Of a DNA stretch of 55,108 nt, positions 45,401-53,727 are shown one piece after another. The position numbers were made by a program, and so were the translations under genes. The DNA lies in assembly GCA_937870585.1 (NCBI GenBank), contig CALMZE010000093.1, positions 1 to 55,108 on the forward strand, given 5' to 3'. The stretch is from an uncultured Sphingomonadales bacterium. GTDB taxonomy: Bacteria > Pseudomonadota > Alphaproteobacteria > Sphingomonadales > Sphingomonadaceae. The notes beneath the pieces are model-generated. The model was not told the origin of the DNA. It did no database searches and was given only the letters and a program-made list of their open reading frames with translations. Each line of letters begins with the position of its first letter. Position 1 is the stretch's first letter.

Positions 45401-48400
45401 GGTTTCCAAATTGGAGGCTATCCAGCCGATCCTTGAGTCTTCGTTCAATCCCGACGGAACTTTGAAGGGCGGAGCCGAAGCCGACATTCTGAACCATCAG
45501 GATGCGCTGCTGGACGCCCTGAACGCTGTGATAGACGCCGCCAGACCGCTTGAGACTATGGGTAACACGACTGATGAAATCATGGACATCAGCGAAGCGC
45601 TGAGCGATGTTCAAGAGGCGTTTGATGATGATATCGCCGCGCTCATCGCTGAAATTGCCGATGAGGCAGGGGGCGTGGATCCCAATGCCGATACACCGGG
45701 CACCGCGCAAAATGGCGATACGCTCTATTATGTGCTGTCCGGTCCAAGGCCGGAAGATGAACAGAGAGGCACCTTTTCTGCTGCTGCCGGGCTAGATCTT
45801 GTCTTCCAAGGCAGCGCCATCCGCAATGATGGCGAAATCATTCCACGAGGATATTCGCTGACCATCATCGATCCCGCCACCCACTCCGTGTCCCGTGTCG
45901 GGTTTACAGCCAACACACCGGGTCTGGAGACCAAGATTGGTGCGGCAACCTTGTTGCCGAGTGGAGAGGGCCTGCAAGCCAATGGCTATTCCGGTACCGA
46001 AAACTACGTTCTCGGCCTGAACGGAAACATCACAGACAATCTGGTACCCGGTGTACCAGATGCCGTGGCGCTCAAGGACGGGCTGGTTGGCACTAACGGC
46101 CTAGTGAATGGGTCGATTGCCTCGCTTGATCTGGCCAACACGGCACGCGCGATGGTGCTCGATGCATCGGGCAGCAATGCACAGGGGCTTCATGCCTATC
46201 TCGCGACCAGTGATGGGCTGTCTGTGGTTGATCTCAGCAATGCAAACGCGCCCAAACTGGCAGCGCAATTGCATCTGGATGGCGCGCCGAGCGATATCGC
46301 TATCGACAAAGCCACGGGCCTTGTTGCGGTCGCTGCGGGGGCAGGCGGGGTGTGGCTGGTCGATATCTCCAAGCCGGACACCCCAACCGTCTTCGCTCGC
46401 ATCACCGAAAACGCAACACAGGTCGAGGTGGTGGATGGCATTGCCTATTTCGCAAGCGGTGGCTTCTTGCGCGCCTATGACATGGGCAGCACGCGGCAAG
46501 TGGCAGCGCTCAACATCGGGGCGAGTCCGGTGAGTGGCATGGCTGTCGATGGAGACGTGATTTACGTGCTGCGCGGCGATGGCACCATTCAGAGCTTCGC
46601 CGCCAATGATGGGGCGGTCCAACTGCTCGGCTCGCTCTCTATCCCTGAATTTGCAAGCGCGAGCCATCTGACTGTAGCGAATGGCATCCTCTATGTGCCG
46701 CGTGGCGACAATCCGGGCGTCTCCGGCTTTGCCACGATTGACGTGCATGATCCGGCGGCATTGGCGCTGATCAGTGATCGCGATTCACAGGCCGTAGCGG
46801 GCGGGGCGATGGCGCTTGTGAGCGCGGGTTCTGCCGTGGGTGTTCAGTCGGTTGTGTTGCCCACCCCGCTCGGCAACCGCATCGTCGATTCATTGGCGGT
46901 GATCGATACAAGCGATCCGGCGGTGAATGACGCATTGGTGCGGCGCTATGAATTGGGCGGTGCGCCCGTTGATGTGGCCGTAGCGCGCGGGCTGGCGTTT
47001 GTCATCACGGCCAAGGGGCTGGAAGTGGTCCGCTACGCGCAGACCGACACGGCGGGCATCCCACCCGTCATCACGGTTGATCCCCCAACCGATCTCGATG
47101 CCGCATTGCCTGGCATCCAATATCATGAAGGCGAACGCATCAGCTTCGCCCCGCGCGTTTCTGATGATAGCGGTGTGCGGCAGGTGGAAATGCTGATCAA
47201 TGGCGTCGTTGTGTCCACCGATGTCAGCTATCCCTATGGCTTGACGGCCATGCTGCCGACCATCGCGGAAAATGGTGGCAATGCGACTGTGCAGATCAGC
47301 TTCCGAGCGATTGATACGGGCGGCAATGTCGCCGTCGATCCGGGCTTTTCGATCACGCTGGTGGAAGACACGACGCCATTCACCATCGTTTCAACGACAC
47401 CGGTCGATGAAGGCGCGTTGGCGGCTGCCCGCGAATCCCTGATTGTCGTGCTGTCCAAGCCGGTTGATCCCAACACGGTGACAGTCGAGAATTTCGCGGT
47501 AACCGATAGCGGCGGGCGTGTGGTTCAGCCGGATAGCATTGAGCTGCGCAATGGTGGCGCGACCGTGAAGCTCAACTTTGCCGGACTGAATGACGCGCAC
47601 TACGCCTTCCTGATCAACGCCCCTGCCATCAAGGATCTCGCCGGGCATGTTCTGGGGGCCACGCCGGTTGAGATCGACTTTACCGGATCTGCCTATACCA
47701 ATATCTGGGTCGGCGGCGGGACTGGAGATTGGTTCGATGCAGCCAATTGGAGCGCGACCAATGTGCCTTCGGCAACCGATGATGTGTACATCAGCCTGCC
47801 AAACGGCGCGAACATCGCCACCGCTGGCCCGCGCATCATTGTCGATACGCTGACAACGGCGGGGGCAGGAACGCTCGCCATTGGCAATAATGGCCTGACG
47901 GCGAGCAGCGTCGTGAATGATGGCGGGCTGACCATCAATGGCGGCAATGTTGCGCCCGGCGGCGGGCTGAGCACCGGGCTGCTCGACAATAGCGGCACCT
48001 TCACCGTCGCGGCGGGCGGCGATGCGCGGGCGCTCGGCAGCCTCGTCAACAGTGGCAATATCGTGATTGCGCCCTACGGAATCCTGACGTCCGAAGGGAA
48101 TATCGACAATAGCGGCACGATCACGCTCACCAAGCCTGCCGATGTCGGCTTCGGCTTCCTTTCCAATCCGATCCTTTCGGTCAAGGGCACCGATGTCCAA
48201 CTGACAGGCGGAGGCACGATTGCGCTCCAGCAGGATGAAAACAGCGGTACCAGCCTGGCGCAGGTGCAGGGTATCCGGGCGATTCCGCCTGAATTTGGAG
48301 ACAATGTCGTCCTCTCCCAGGGCGCTGTCACTGTGCTGCGCAATGTGGACAACCACATTACTGGCGCTGGCCGCTTTGTGGGAGAGATGACGATCATCAA

Positions 48401-50579
48401 TGAGGCGGGCGGCGAGATCAGGGCAGGCGGGGTCGGAGGCAGCCTGACCAGCCCGACCGATGATTTCCGCTACACGCTGGCGTTTGAAATGCACGATTTC
48501 AGCTTCGCGCCCAGCTTCTCGACGATTATCTTCGGCCATATGGTCAATCATGGCCTCATCCATGCAGCGGATGACGCGCAGATCCGCTTCAAGGGTGTCA
48601 TTGTCGACAATACGGGCGGCACGATCATTGCGGATGGCCAATATTCGGTGATCGATCTGGCTGCCGGCGCGGTCATTTCGGGGGGCACTATCTCAGCGGG
48701 AACCAATGGCGGCATTTACGCCGAATCAGGTTCGTTGCTGAAAGACATTCACATCATTTCAACCGGTGTAACCGGCACGTCCGGGTCCAGCAATCCGCGC
48801 GACTACGGCCTTTATGGCGATGTGCGCCTGCAAGGGGCGGTGGTGCTGGATGGAACTCTCAACCCGGTCAGCGGCACTGTGCTGACCCTGCTCGGCGGCA
48901 CTTTCACCAATCATGGCATCGCCTTTGCAACAGCAGACAGCGTCATCAACGTGGCGGGCGAACAGACGCTGAATGGCGGTGGCAGTCTCTTCCTGTTCAG
49001 TGTTCCGGGCCAGCAAGGGATGTTGCAGGCTCCACTGCGCAATGAGGTCGATCCCGATACGGATGCGCCGCTGCCAGCACTCCATCTGGTCAATATGGAT
49101 AACCAGATCAGGGGCTCCGGCATCATTGGCGGACTCACCATTGCCAGCGGCACCGTGGCCGATCAGAGCGGCACTGGAGTGGGCGGTCGCGCAGTCGAAC
49201 GCTTCGTGATCGAAAACCGGGCGGGCGGGCTCGTCATTTCGACCGAAACGGACATTGCGCTGACGGTAGACGGTGTCACCATCCAGAATGACGGGCGGGT
49301 GGGCTCCTTCTTTGACAGCAGGATGGAACTGCTCAACACGGTCATCGCGCAATCGGCCATTGGCCAGATTGAGGCGAATTCCGGCGTGTTGCGGATGCGC
49401 AGCGTGGACGCTCAGACGCCCATTGACCCGGCAGACCCCAGCTATTTCGCGCCCACGTCCGTAACTGGCGGCATCGTGAATGTGCTGGGTGGTGCCACGC
49501 TGGAAACGGTTGGCAATATCCATATGTCCGGCGTTTCTCTCTACAATTTCGAGCAGGGCACCATCACCATCAAGCCGCTTGGCCTCTCTGCCGATGATCC
49601 TTATGCTGCCTCTGGCGCGCTCTATTTCGGCGGCGGCACGCTGATCAACAGCGGCACGATTACGGTGCAGGCCGGGGCCGATCCGAGCGGAACGACCGGC
49701 CTGGATGCGCGCTTCATCCTCGACGTGGCGAATGACGGCGATACGGTGTTCCTGCTCAACAATGTGGAGAAGGGGCACCTCATCCTTGCCTCCAGCAATC
49801 CGCTGGGCACCGCGCATATCGGCACCAACGGCCACATTGCCGTTCTGGAGAATGAAACCAACATCATCTCCGGCACAGGTGTGATCGATGCGGAGGTGCA
49901 ACTCAACATTCGAAACGCTGGCGAGCTTGTCATCAATGCAGGCGATGATCTGACCAACAACGCCTCCTTTACCAACAATGATGGCCTGATTGCGGTGCGC
50001 GCGGGAACAACGATTGATGACAGCCTGATCTTCAACAACCGGTTCGACAATTTCGGGATCGTGTCGGACGATGGGGCGGGCGCGCTGATCTTCAACAGCG
50101 ACGTGATCAATTTCGGCAGTTTCGCCAGCCATGATGGGGCAGGTGATTTCAGCTTCAATGCGCGGCTGGAGAATAATGAGACGGTGCGCGTGGAAAATGG
50201 CGGCCTGATCCACTTCAATGGTCAGGCGACCGGGACCGGCAGCTACGACATTGGCGCGGGCGGCGGCACACTGGATATCAACAGCCTGTTTGACGGACTG
50301 ATTGACGCCTCGGGTGGCGATGGGGTGATCCAGATCGACGATCTGCTCAACTTCCACGGGTCGATCACCGGCTTTGGCAGCGGTGACAGCGTCAAGATGG
50401 ATGCCATCGACTTTGCCAGTGCTGTCATCTCGCAGGACTCGGTGGTGGGTCAGGCGCGCATGGTGACGATCAGCGATGGCACCGACTCGGTAACGCTGCA
50501 ATTTGATGCCGCCATGGCGTCTCCGCTGACATTGCAGCTCGATCCGCTCGACGGGGCGGGCACGGTGCTGGCGATCTGA
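39444..50579 (+). CDS. Giant RTX/Ig-like type I secreted protein with vanadium haloperoxidase-like domain
   Basis: A 3711-residue protein from MARRKLIGTSGNDVL, with GGAG before the ATG. Order: RTX calcium repeats (about 9-110); five alternating Ig-like repeats (197-677) and another (680-775); a vanadium-haloperoxidase/PAP2-like domain (778-1161) with K1042, R1049, S1085-G1086-H1087, R1133 and H1139; Ig-like and SbsA-type Ig domains (1170-1472); a carboxypeptidase-regulatory-like domain (1477-1562); an Ala-rich helical part; a propeller-like LVIVD part (2214-2540); more Ig (2543-2749); and a long beta-helix-like part (2752-3652). There is no N-terminal signal peptide. I find only one Cys. The three secretion genes follow at once. 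Probably exported as a surface or free enzyme/adhesin. Confidence 0.9.
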   Translation: MARRKLIGTSGNDVLNGTSRDDLIYGLGGNDRIFAGAGDDVVYGDTGNDELNGEDGDDELAGLAGDDIIRGGAGNDDIEGGSGNDTIEDGLGSDEVDGGSGDDLIIWRPGQTRDKDELDGGRGHDTLQLEFTAAQWANSSLRSDVTRLQAFMAATQGQYHGRHERSFDFRSYKLEVSNFEKLIVKVDGVAVIGGQDTTAPDVPTLLLSAASDSGAAGDRITSDATPTLNGQAEAGATVNIREGSQILSTVTAASNGTWSATLPTLSDGTHGLTATATDSAGNTSAASAVLSLVIDTQAPAIPVIDLTAAGDSGDSNTDNLTNAASVDLVVQAEAGTSVTLGSQTKVATGGSANFTVSLVEGANNFTASATDAAGNIRSGTLTIQRDSSAPTTPTLSLAAASDSGTAGDGLTHDTTPTITGQAEAGALVTIHVDSIAAGSVRADASGAWSFTMGSLSDGAHSITASARDAAGNASPASAALALTVDTAAPNAPALDLADTDDSGVSASDNLTSKASVTVSIAAETGSTVHLGSQSAVASGGAASFTIALNEGVNALSATATDAAGNVSGAGTLSITRDSTAPDAPTITLDAASDTGTQGDGSTTDTTPTLSGSAEAGALVSISGSDGELGHVTADNTGQWSFTTGTLATGSYALTAQAQDAAGNASAPSTSFALIIAPTVTPGTLSLALAVSDRYQGHQDQSGAGLVTLAGTGTPGETVRLFDGQGVELAHSIVDVRGGFRFNEVHLAMGANTLSVQSFAGSTATGTLGFDVQRVDDLTNTNMVLEWVQTALQIFAAEATTPTAGSRALAMIGQAMYNVVGAINHAPGYQFTALAPDGASLDAAIAQAAHDVLKSIYPGSAAALDAKLANVLGTIADGAAETDGSALGHDVASRVIALRADDGWNDVVTFEGQDKPGVWQPTGPAYAGALDPQWAKLDTFVMAAPDAFDPGSPPEVGSPEWIAAYNQVKELGASDSTMRTADQTESVRFWAQGVGTSTPAGLWAQIALEASKAGDISVANTALLFAQLGLAEGDAGIAAWNSKYAYSAWRPVTAIQDADLLGSPAIVSDRDWTPYVLTPPFPEYVSGHSTFSAAAGQVLEDFFGQNYAFSTSVGSFTRSFSSFDDAVEEAGMSRIYGGIHFSFSDASGQETGRAVGSLVSSVFNGADDLHAPTIIFDTDPGQILAGDFVIAGAVADDLSGVARLFWSLDGGSLTPLTSTAQGNFSFSTGAGLADGKHVVTIFAQDAVGHSSARDFSFTTSTHTTDIVLEAASIQSGATLTAPGELVGHVDLGAGNALRALSYSIDGGTPISMVFGADGHFETPLDLAKVALGQHNIVISATDALGNVVQETLAVTVSSLPFTVTALTPDRYEADVGVTYRPSVSFSRAFDPATLTADSFYVTDSSGAKIPATIVPYKDGTGAWLLFDDAMPGAQRMSIHLEGNAIRSVDGTTLDANGADPGVNLERHFTTVSTAGVAGTSITGIVLDPGADFEPGTRDDVLTGPNGLNDFAHNTYLNPLAGVKVYILGREDLFAITDANGRFTLENTPIGNVKLVVEGRTATNAPAGFFFPEMVMELNVKAGVVNTAMSAMGPRDAQLDNIGNEALYLPRIEIDTVQAVSTTEATVIHGDSIGGTGLTQEQASRITLTVQPGSFVDAQGQAVTNPQIGIAPVPSSLVRDMLPPGVVNHSFDFTIQAPGTSVFTQEVQMTLPNVFNLAPGTKTNVLSFDHTTGRLVLDGTATVSADGLTVTTDPGSGITAPGWHGITDGSSFGHVDASVLCGNLSPATLNGQDVVNAGLEATGLVSTGAQLLQRELNPAVAVPLAAAGVAADIDAVDNSLRQLALAQTTGDTGLIGGEYDTEYKVIKGLELVKGLGKTFADIGGMFLAAIPAPAKVANPAFLALDLLNFAHSLIDVNQNLFLTGTGPADKILTAGRKYVDAANAAQTGVPGWKPPVNLKTPPAEQALETAVNTAAANAANRVAVLNNVVSKLEAIQPILESSFNPDGTLKGGAEADILNHQDALLDALNAVIDAARPLETMGNTTDEIMDISEALSDVQEAFDDDIAALIAEIADEAGGVDPNADTPGTAQNGDTLYYVLSGPRPEDEQRGTFSAAAGLDLVFQGSAIRNDGEIIPRGYSLTIIDPATHSVSRVGFTANTPGLETKIGAATLLPSGEGLQANGYSGTENYVLGLNGNITDNLVPGVPDAVALKDGLVGTNGLVNGSIASLDLANTARAMVLDASGSNAQGLHAYLATSDGLSVVDLSNANAPKLAAQLHLDGAPSDIAIDKATGLVAVAAGAGGVWLVDISKPDTPTVFARITENATQVEVVDGIAYFASGGFLRAYDMGSTRQVAALNIGASPVSGMAVDGDVIYVLRGDGTIQSFAANDGAVQLLGSLSIPEFASASHLTVANGILYVPRGDNPGVSGFATIDVHDPAALALISDRDSQAVAGGAMALVSAGSAVGVQSVVLPTPLGNRIVDSLAVIDTSDPAVNDALVRRYELGGAPVDVAVARGLAFVITAKGLEVVRYAQTDTAGIPPVITVDPPTDLDAALPGIQYHEGERISFAPRVSDDSGVRQVEMLINGVVVSTDVSYPYGLTAMLPTIAENGGNATVQISFRAIDTGGNVAVDPGFSITLVEDTTPFTIVSTTPVDEGALAAARESLIVVLSKPVDPNTVTVENFAVTDSGGRVVQPDSIELRNGGATVKLNFAGLNDAHYAFLINAPAIKDLAGHVLGATPVEIDFTGSAYTNIWVGGGTGDWFDAANWSATNVPSATDDVYISLPNGANIATAGPRIIVDTLTTAGAGTLAIGNNGLTASSVVNDGGLTINGGNVAPGGGLSTGLLDNSGTFTVAAGGDARALGSLVNSGNIVIAPYGILTSEGNIDNSGTITLTKPADVGFGFLSNPILSVKGTDVQLTGGGTIALQQDENSGTSLAQVQGIRAIPPEFGDNVVLSQGAVTVLRNVDNHITGAGRFVGEMTIINEAGGEIRAGGVGGSLTSPTDDFRYTLAFEMHDFSFAPSFSTIIFGHMVNHGLIHAADDAQIRFKGVIVDNTGGTIIADGQYSVIDLAAGAVISGGTISAGTNGGIYAESGSLLKDIHIISTGVTGTSGSSNPRDYGLYGDVRLQGAVVLDGTLNPVSGTVLTLLGGTFTNHGIAFATADSVINVAGEQTLNGGGSLFLFSVPGQQGMLQAPLRNEVDPDTDAPLPALHLVNMDNQIRGSGIIGGLTIASGTVADQSGTGVGGRAVERFVIENRAGGLVISTETDIALTVDGVTIQNDGRVGSFFDSRMELLNTVIAQSAIGQIEANSGVLRMRSVDAQTPIDPADPSYFAPTSVTGGIVNVLGGATLETVGNIHMSGVSLYNFEQGTITIKPLGLSADDPYAASGALYFGGGTLINSGTITVQAGADPSGTTGLDARFILDVANDGDTVFLLNNVEKGHLILASSNPLGTAHIGTNGHIAVLENETNIISGTGVIDAEVQLNIRNAGELVINAGDDLTNNASFTNNDGLIAVRAGTTIDDSLIFNNRFDNFGIVSDDGAGALIFNSDVINFGSFASHDGAGDFSFNARLENNETVRVENGGLIHFNGQATGTGSYDIGAGGGTLDINSLFDGLIDASGGDGVIQIDDLLNFHGSITGFGSGDSVKMDAIDFASAVISQDSVVGQARMVTISDGTDSVTLQFDAAMASPLTLQLDPLDGAGTVLAI
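39474..39770 (+). repeat. RTX nonapeptide repeats (in the giant gene)
   Basis: Repeated GGxGxDxxx-type units (GNDVLNGTSRDD, GGNDRIFAGAGDD, GGAGNDDIEGGSGND, GGSGDDLIIW). Such repeats bind calcium and fold outside the cell after type I export. Unusually they stand at the N-terminus, not near the C-terminal export signal. Confidence 0.88.
40033..41475 (+). repeat. Alternating Ig-like repeats A-B-A-B-A (in the giant gene)
   Basis: Repeat units start near 40033, 40336, 40606, 40906 and 41180. Spacing alternates about 303, 270, 300 and 274 bases. Type A has the pattern TPTL...GQAEAGA...AGN and type B has DNLT...LGSQ...GGxAxFT, so the unit of duplication is an A-B pair of about 573 bases. Confidence 0.8.
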
Positions 50580-50581
50580 CC

Positions 50582-51997
50582 ATGGCGCAGTGGGGGAAAA
50601 CGTGGCTCCGGTGCGCCGGGCTTTGGGGAGCGTGTCTTTTGCCGGGCATAGCACTGGCGCAAGGCGTTGGCCTGCCAGCGCCGACCGGACGGCCTATGCT
50701 GGTGCAAGCAGAGACTGATCCGCTGGTAGGGCTGGCGCGTGCCGCTATGCCTTGGGCCGAGTTCAGGCCGCTGATCCAGTCCGTCATCGCCCGCAATCCC
50801 GCTGTGGGCGAGCGGACGGCGGATGCCGCTGAGGCGCTCGCCTATCGTCGGGAAGCGAAGTCTGCGCTATTCCCGACAGTTGATCTCGTCTTTGCATCAA
50901 ACCGCGCTCTGGCCCGGAATTTCTCCAATGATCCTGACAATGTGGTGGAGCGATCGCGGGGGAAGGGCCGGGTGGACGCCAATGCCAGCGCGCAACTGCT
51001 GCTGTTCGATTTTGGCGCGACACGGCGACGCATTGATGCCGCAACCGCGCGGATAGAGGGCAGCAATGCCGATCTCGATCGCGCGCGGGAGGCTGTCGCG
51101 CTGCGTGCTATCGGGGCCTGGTATGACCGTTTCGCCACCAGCGAAATGGTGAGCCTGGCGCGGAGTCATTTGGCGCAACTGGAAGGTCTGCGCCCGGCAG
51201 TGGATATGCGGATCAGGCAAGGCGTTTCCGCGCCAATTGAGCGGTCTCGGCTGACGGCCATCATTGCCTCGGCCCGCGCCACACTGGCGGGTTTTGAGCG
51301 GCAGCGCGCCAATGCCGAAGCACGCTATGGCGAATTGTTCGGAGAGGAAGCGGCGGCCCCGATGGTGCGATTGCCTGCGCCAGAGCAGGGAGTACAGAGC
51401 CGCGATCTGATCGTGCATATGGCCTCCACATCGCCGTTGGTGGTTGCGGCAGAAGCCGAAGCGCGCGCAGCCCGCGCCGAAGCCCAAGCCTCTCGGTCGC
51501 AACGCCTGCCTTCGGTCAGCCTTGGGGTTGATGCCGGGCGGTTCGGCCTGTTTGAGCAGGGGCGGACAGATTACGACGTCCGCGCCCGCGTGACGGTGCG
51601 CCAGTCTTTGTTCGGCCCCGGTGCCGCGCGGAGCGATCAGGCCAAGGCGCGAGCGGATTCAGCCCTTTACCGCGCGGATTCAGTGCGGGCCGAGGCGGCG
51701 CGCGAAGCCGCGATTGCATGGTCAGACGTGCAGGCGCTCGATCAATTGCTCGCCGCGCGCGAGGCCGATTATCTCGCCAGCCGCCAGTTGCGCGATGCAG
51801 AAACCGAGCGATTTCGCCTCTATCGCGGCACATTGTTCGATGTGATCGACACGCAAGAGCGCGCTTATGCAGGTGCTGCTGCCTATCTTCAGGTGATGAG
51901 CGAATTGGATACCGCCCGCTATGTCGTGCTGGCGCGTTCGGGGCAGTTGCTAACCAGTCTGGGGCTGGAAAAGGCATGGGGAGGGCAAATCCGATGA
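50582..51997 (+). CDS. TolC-family outer-membrane export channel
   Basis: A 471-residue outer-membrane efflux protein. The signal peptide (about 1-24, ending IALAQG) is followed by the long paired helices of the TolC family (SAQLLLFDFGATRRRID-type, here ASAQLLLFDFGATRRRIDAA) in the two-fold repeat. It starts 2 bases after the giant gene's stop codon. It should form the tunnel of the type I secretion system together with the ABC and HlyD-like proteins encoded next. Confidence 0.92.
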   Translation: MAQWGKTWLRCAGLWGACLLPGIALAQGVGLPAPTGRPMLVQAETDPLVGLARAAMPWAEFRPLIQSVIARNPAVGERTADAAEALAYRREAKSALFPTVDLVFASNRALARNFSNDPDNVVERSRGKGRVDANASAQLLLFDFGATRRRIDAATARIEGSNADLDRAREAVALRAIGAWYDRFATSEMVSLARSHLAQLEGLRPAVDMRIRQGVSAPIERSRLTAIIASARATLAGFERQRANAEARYGELFGEEAAAPMVRLPAPEQGVQSRDLIVHMASTSPLVVAAEAEARAARAEAQASRSQRLPSVSLGVDAGRFGLFEQGRTDYDVRARVTVRQSLFGPGAARSDQAKARADSALYRADSVRAEAAREAAIAWSDVQALDQLLAAREADYLASRQLRDAETERFRLYRGTLFDVIDTQERAYAGAAAYLQVMSELDTARYVVLARSGQLLTSLGLEKAWGGQIR

Positions 51998-53727
51998 GCG
52001 GGGGCGACACTGTGGAGGTGCGCCCGCCGCGCCTCGCCGAATGGCTGACCGCGCCCCTGCGCGCCAATCGTGCCATCTACGTGAAGGTGGCTGTGGCAGC
52101 CGTGATGATCAACCTGTTCGCGCTGGTCAGTTCGCTCTTCTCAATGACGGTCTACAACCGGATTATCCCCAATAACGCGACGGAATCGCTGATCGCGCTT
52201 TCGGTCGGGCTGGGCATCATTCTTATCTTTGATTTCGTGCTGAAAATCCTGCGCGCCTATTTTATCGATATGGCGGGGGCCGATGTGGATCATGCCATGG
52301 GTGAGCGGGTGTTCGACCAATTGCTCGCCATACGGCTGGATCGCAAGCGCGGCACGACTGGCGGTTTGGCATCCACGATGCGCGAACTGGAGACGCTGAG
52401 GGACTTTTTTGCGTCTGCCACCGTCACAGCGCTGGTCGATGGGCCGTTTATCCTCATCACGCTGATCGTCATCCTGCTCATTGGCGGCTGGCTCATCCTT
52501 GTGCCTCTGGTGATGATCCCAATTGTGCTGATCGCGGCTTGGTTCACGCATCCGATGCTGGAGCGTATGTCTGGCAAGGGTATGGCCGAAGCGATGCTCA
52601 AGCAATCGGTTCTGGTCGAAGCAATTGGCGGGCTTGAGACGATCAAGAGCGTCAACGCCGCGCCGCTGCTGCGCCGCCGCTGGATGATTGCAGTGCAGGC
52701 GCACACACGCACGTCTCTGCTTCAGCGGCTGATTTCCACGATCACGCTCACCATCGCGACAAGCGGACAACAGATCGCTTATGCCGCCGTTGTCGTGCTG
52801 GGCGTCTTCCTGATCGGCTCCGGCCATCTCAGCATGGGCGGGCTGATCGCCTGTTCAATCCTCACAGGCCGCGCACTTGCACCGCTCTCGCAGATTGCCA
52901 GCCTGCTGTCCCGCCTGTCTGCCACCGCAACCGCCTATCGCCAGATAGACGGGTTGATGCGCACGCCGGTGGAAGGCCCTGACGGTGTTCGACTCACTCC
53001 GGCGCGGCTTGAAGGGCGGGTGGAGTTCCGGGGCGTATCCTTCGCTTATCCCGGAGCCGCGCAAAAGGCCTTGAACGAGATCAGCTTTGCGATCCGGCCC
53101 GGAGAGAAGGTCGCGCTGCTCGGGCGGGTTGGTTCGGGCAAATCGACCATCGCCCGCATGATCCTGGGGCTTTATCCGCCGGAAGAAGGCGTGGTGCTGA
53201 TCGACGGCGCCGAAGTCCGCCAGCTCGATCCAGAGGCGATGCGCCAGCATATTGGCGCTGTGTTGCAGGATAGCGTGCTGCTCTCCGGCACGGTGCGTGA
53301 CAATATCCGGCTGGATCGGGAGTGTGTCGACGATGAAGAGCTGCTGCGCGCGGCAACGCTCTCAGGCACGCATGAGTTTGTGGGGCGGCTGGCCAATGGC
53401 TATGATCTGCACTTGGCAGACCGGGGCGAAAGCCTGTCTGGTGGCCAGCGCCAATCCATCGCCGTGGCGCGCGCGCTGGCCGGGCGGCCCTCGCTTCTGC
53501 TCCTTGATGAGCCTTCCAGCGCGATGGACAATCAGACGGAACAGGCGCTGATCCAGAGATTGAGCGACGAAATGCAGGATCGCACTGTGCTGCTGGTGAC
53601 GCACCGGATGCCGTTGCTGCGGCTGGTGGACCGGATCATCCTGCTCGATGCCGGGCGGATCGTGGCCGATGGCCCCCGCGATGCCGTGCTGGGGCAGCTT
53701 CAAGGCGGGAGTGCGGTGCATGGCTGA
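51994..53727 (+). CDS. Type I secretion ABC transporter (permease-ATPase fusion)
   Basis: A 577-residue fused exporter. The membrane domain (about 30-310) contains SLFSMTVYNRIIPNNATESL, typical of LssB/HasD-like type I exporters. The ATPase has Walker A GRVGSGKST (about 375-383), signature LSGGQRQ (about 480) and Walker B LLLLDEPSSAMD. The N-terminal C39-peptidase-like domain common in LapB/HlyB-type exporters is missing. The start overlaps the TolC-like stop by 4 bases (ATGA). It powers export across the inner membrane. Confidence 0.94.
   Translation: MSGGDTVEVRPPRLAEWLTAPLRANRAIYVKVAVAAVMINLFALVSSLFSMTVYNRIIPNNATESLIALSVGLGIILIFDFVLKILRAYFIDMAGADVDHAMGERVFDQLLAIRLDRKRGTTGGLASTMRELETLRDFFASATVTALVDGPFILITLIVILLIGGWLILVPLVMIPIVLIAAWFTHPMLERMSGKGMAEAMLKQSVLVEAIGGLETIKSVNAAPLLRRRWMIAVQAHTRTSLLQRLISTITLTIATSGQQIAYAAVVVLGVFLIGSGHLSMGGLIACSILTGRALAPLSQIASLLSRLSATATAYRQIDGLMRTPVEGPDGVRLTPARLEGRVEFRGVSFAYPGAAQKALNEISFAIRPGEKVALLGRVGSGKSTIARMILGLYPPEEGVVLIDGAEVRQLDPEAMRQHIGAVLQDSVLLSGTVRDNIRLDRECVDDEELLRAATLSGTHEFVGRLANGYDLHLADRGESLSGGQRQSIAVARALAGRPSLLLLDEPSSAMDNQTEQALIQRLSDEMQDRTVLLVTHRMPLLRLVDRIILLDAGRIVADGPRDAVLGQLQGGSAVHG

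Noticed and set aside
43620-45710. Long open frame on the minus strand opposite the giant gene (696 codons), and similar ones such as 48759-50654
   Set aside because: They mirror codon use of the giant gene, have no recognisable domain and are rich in His, Arg and Cys, as antisense frames of GC-rich genes are.
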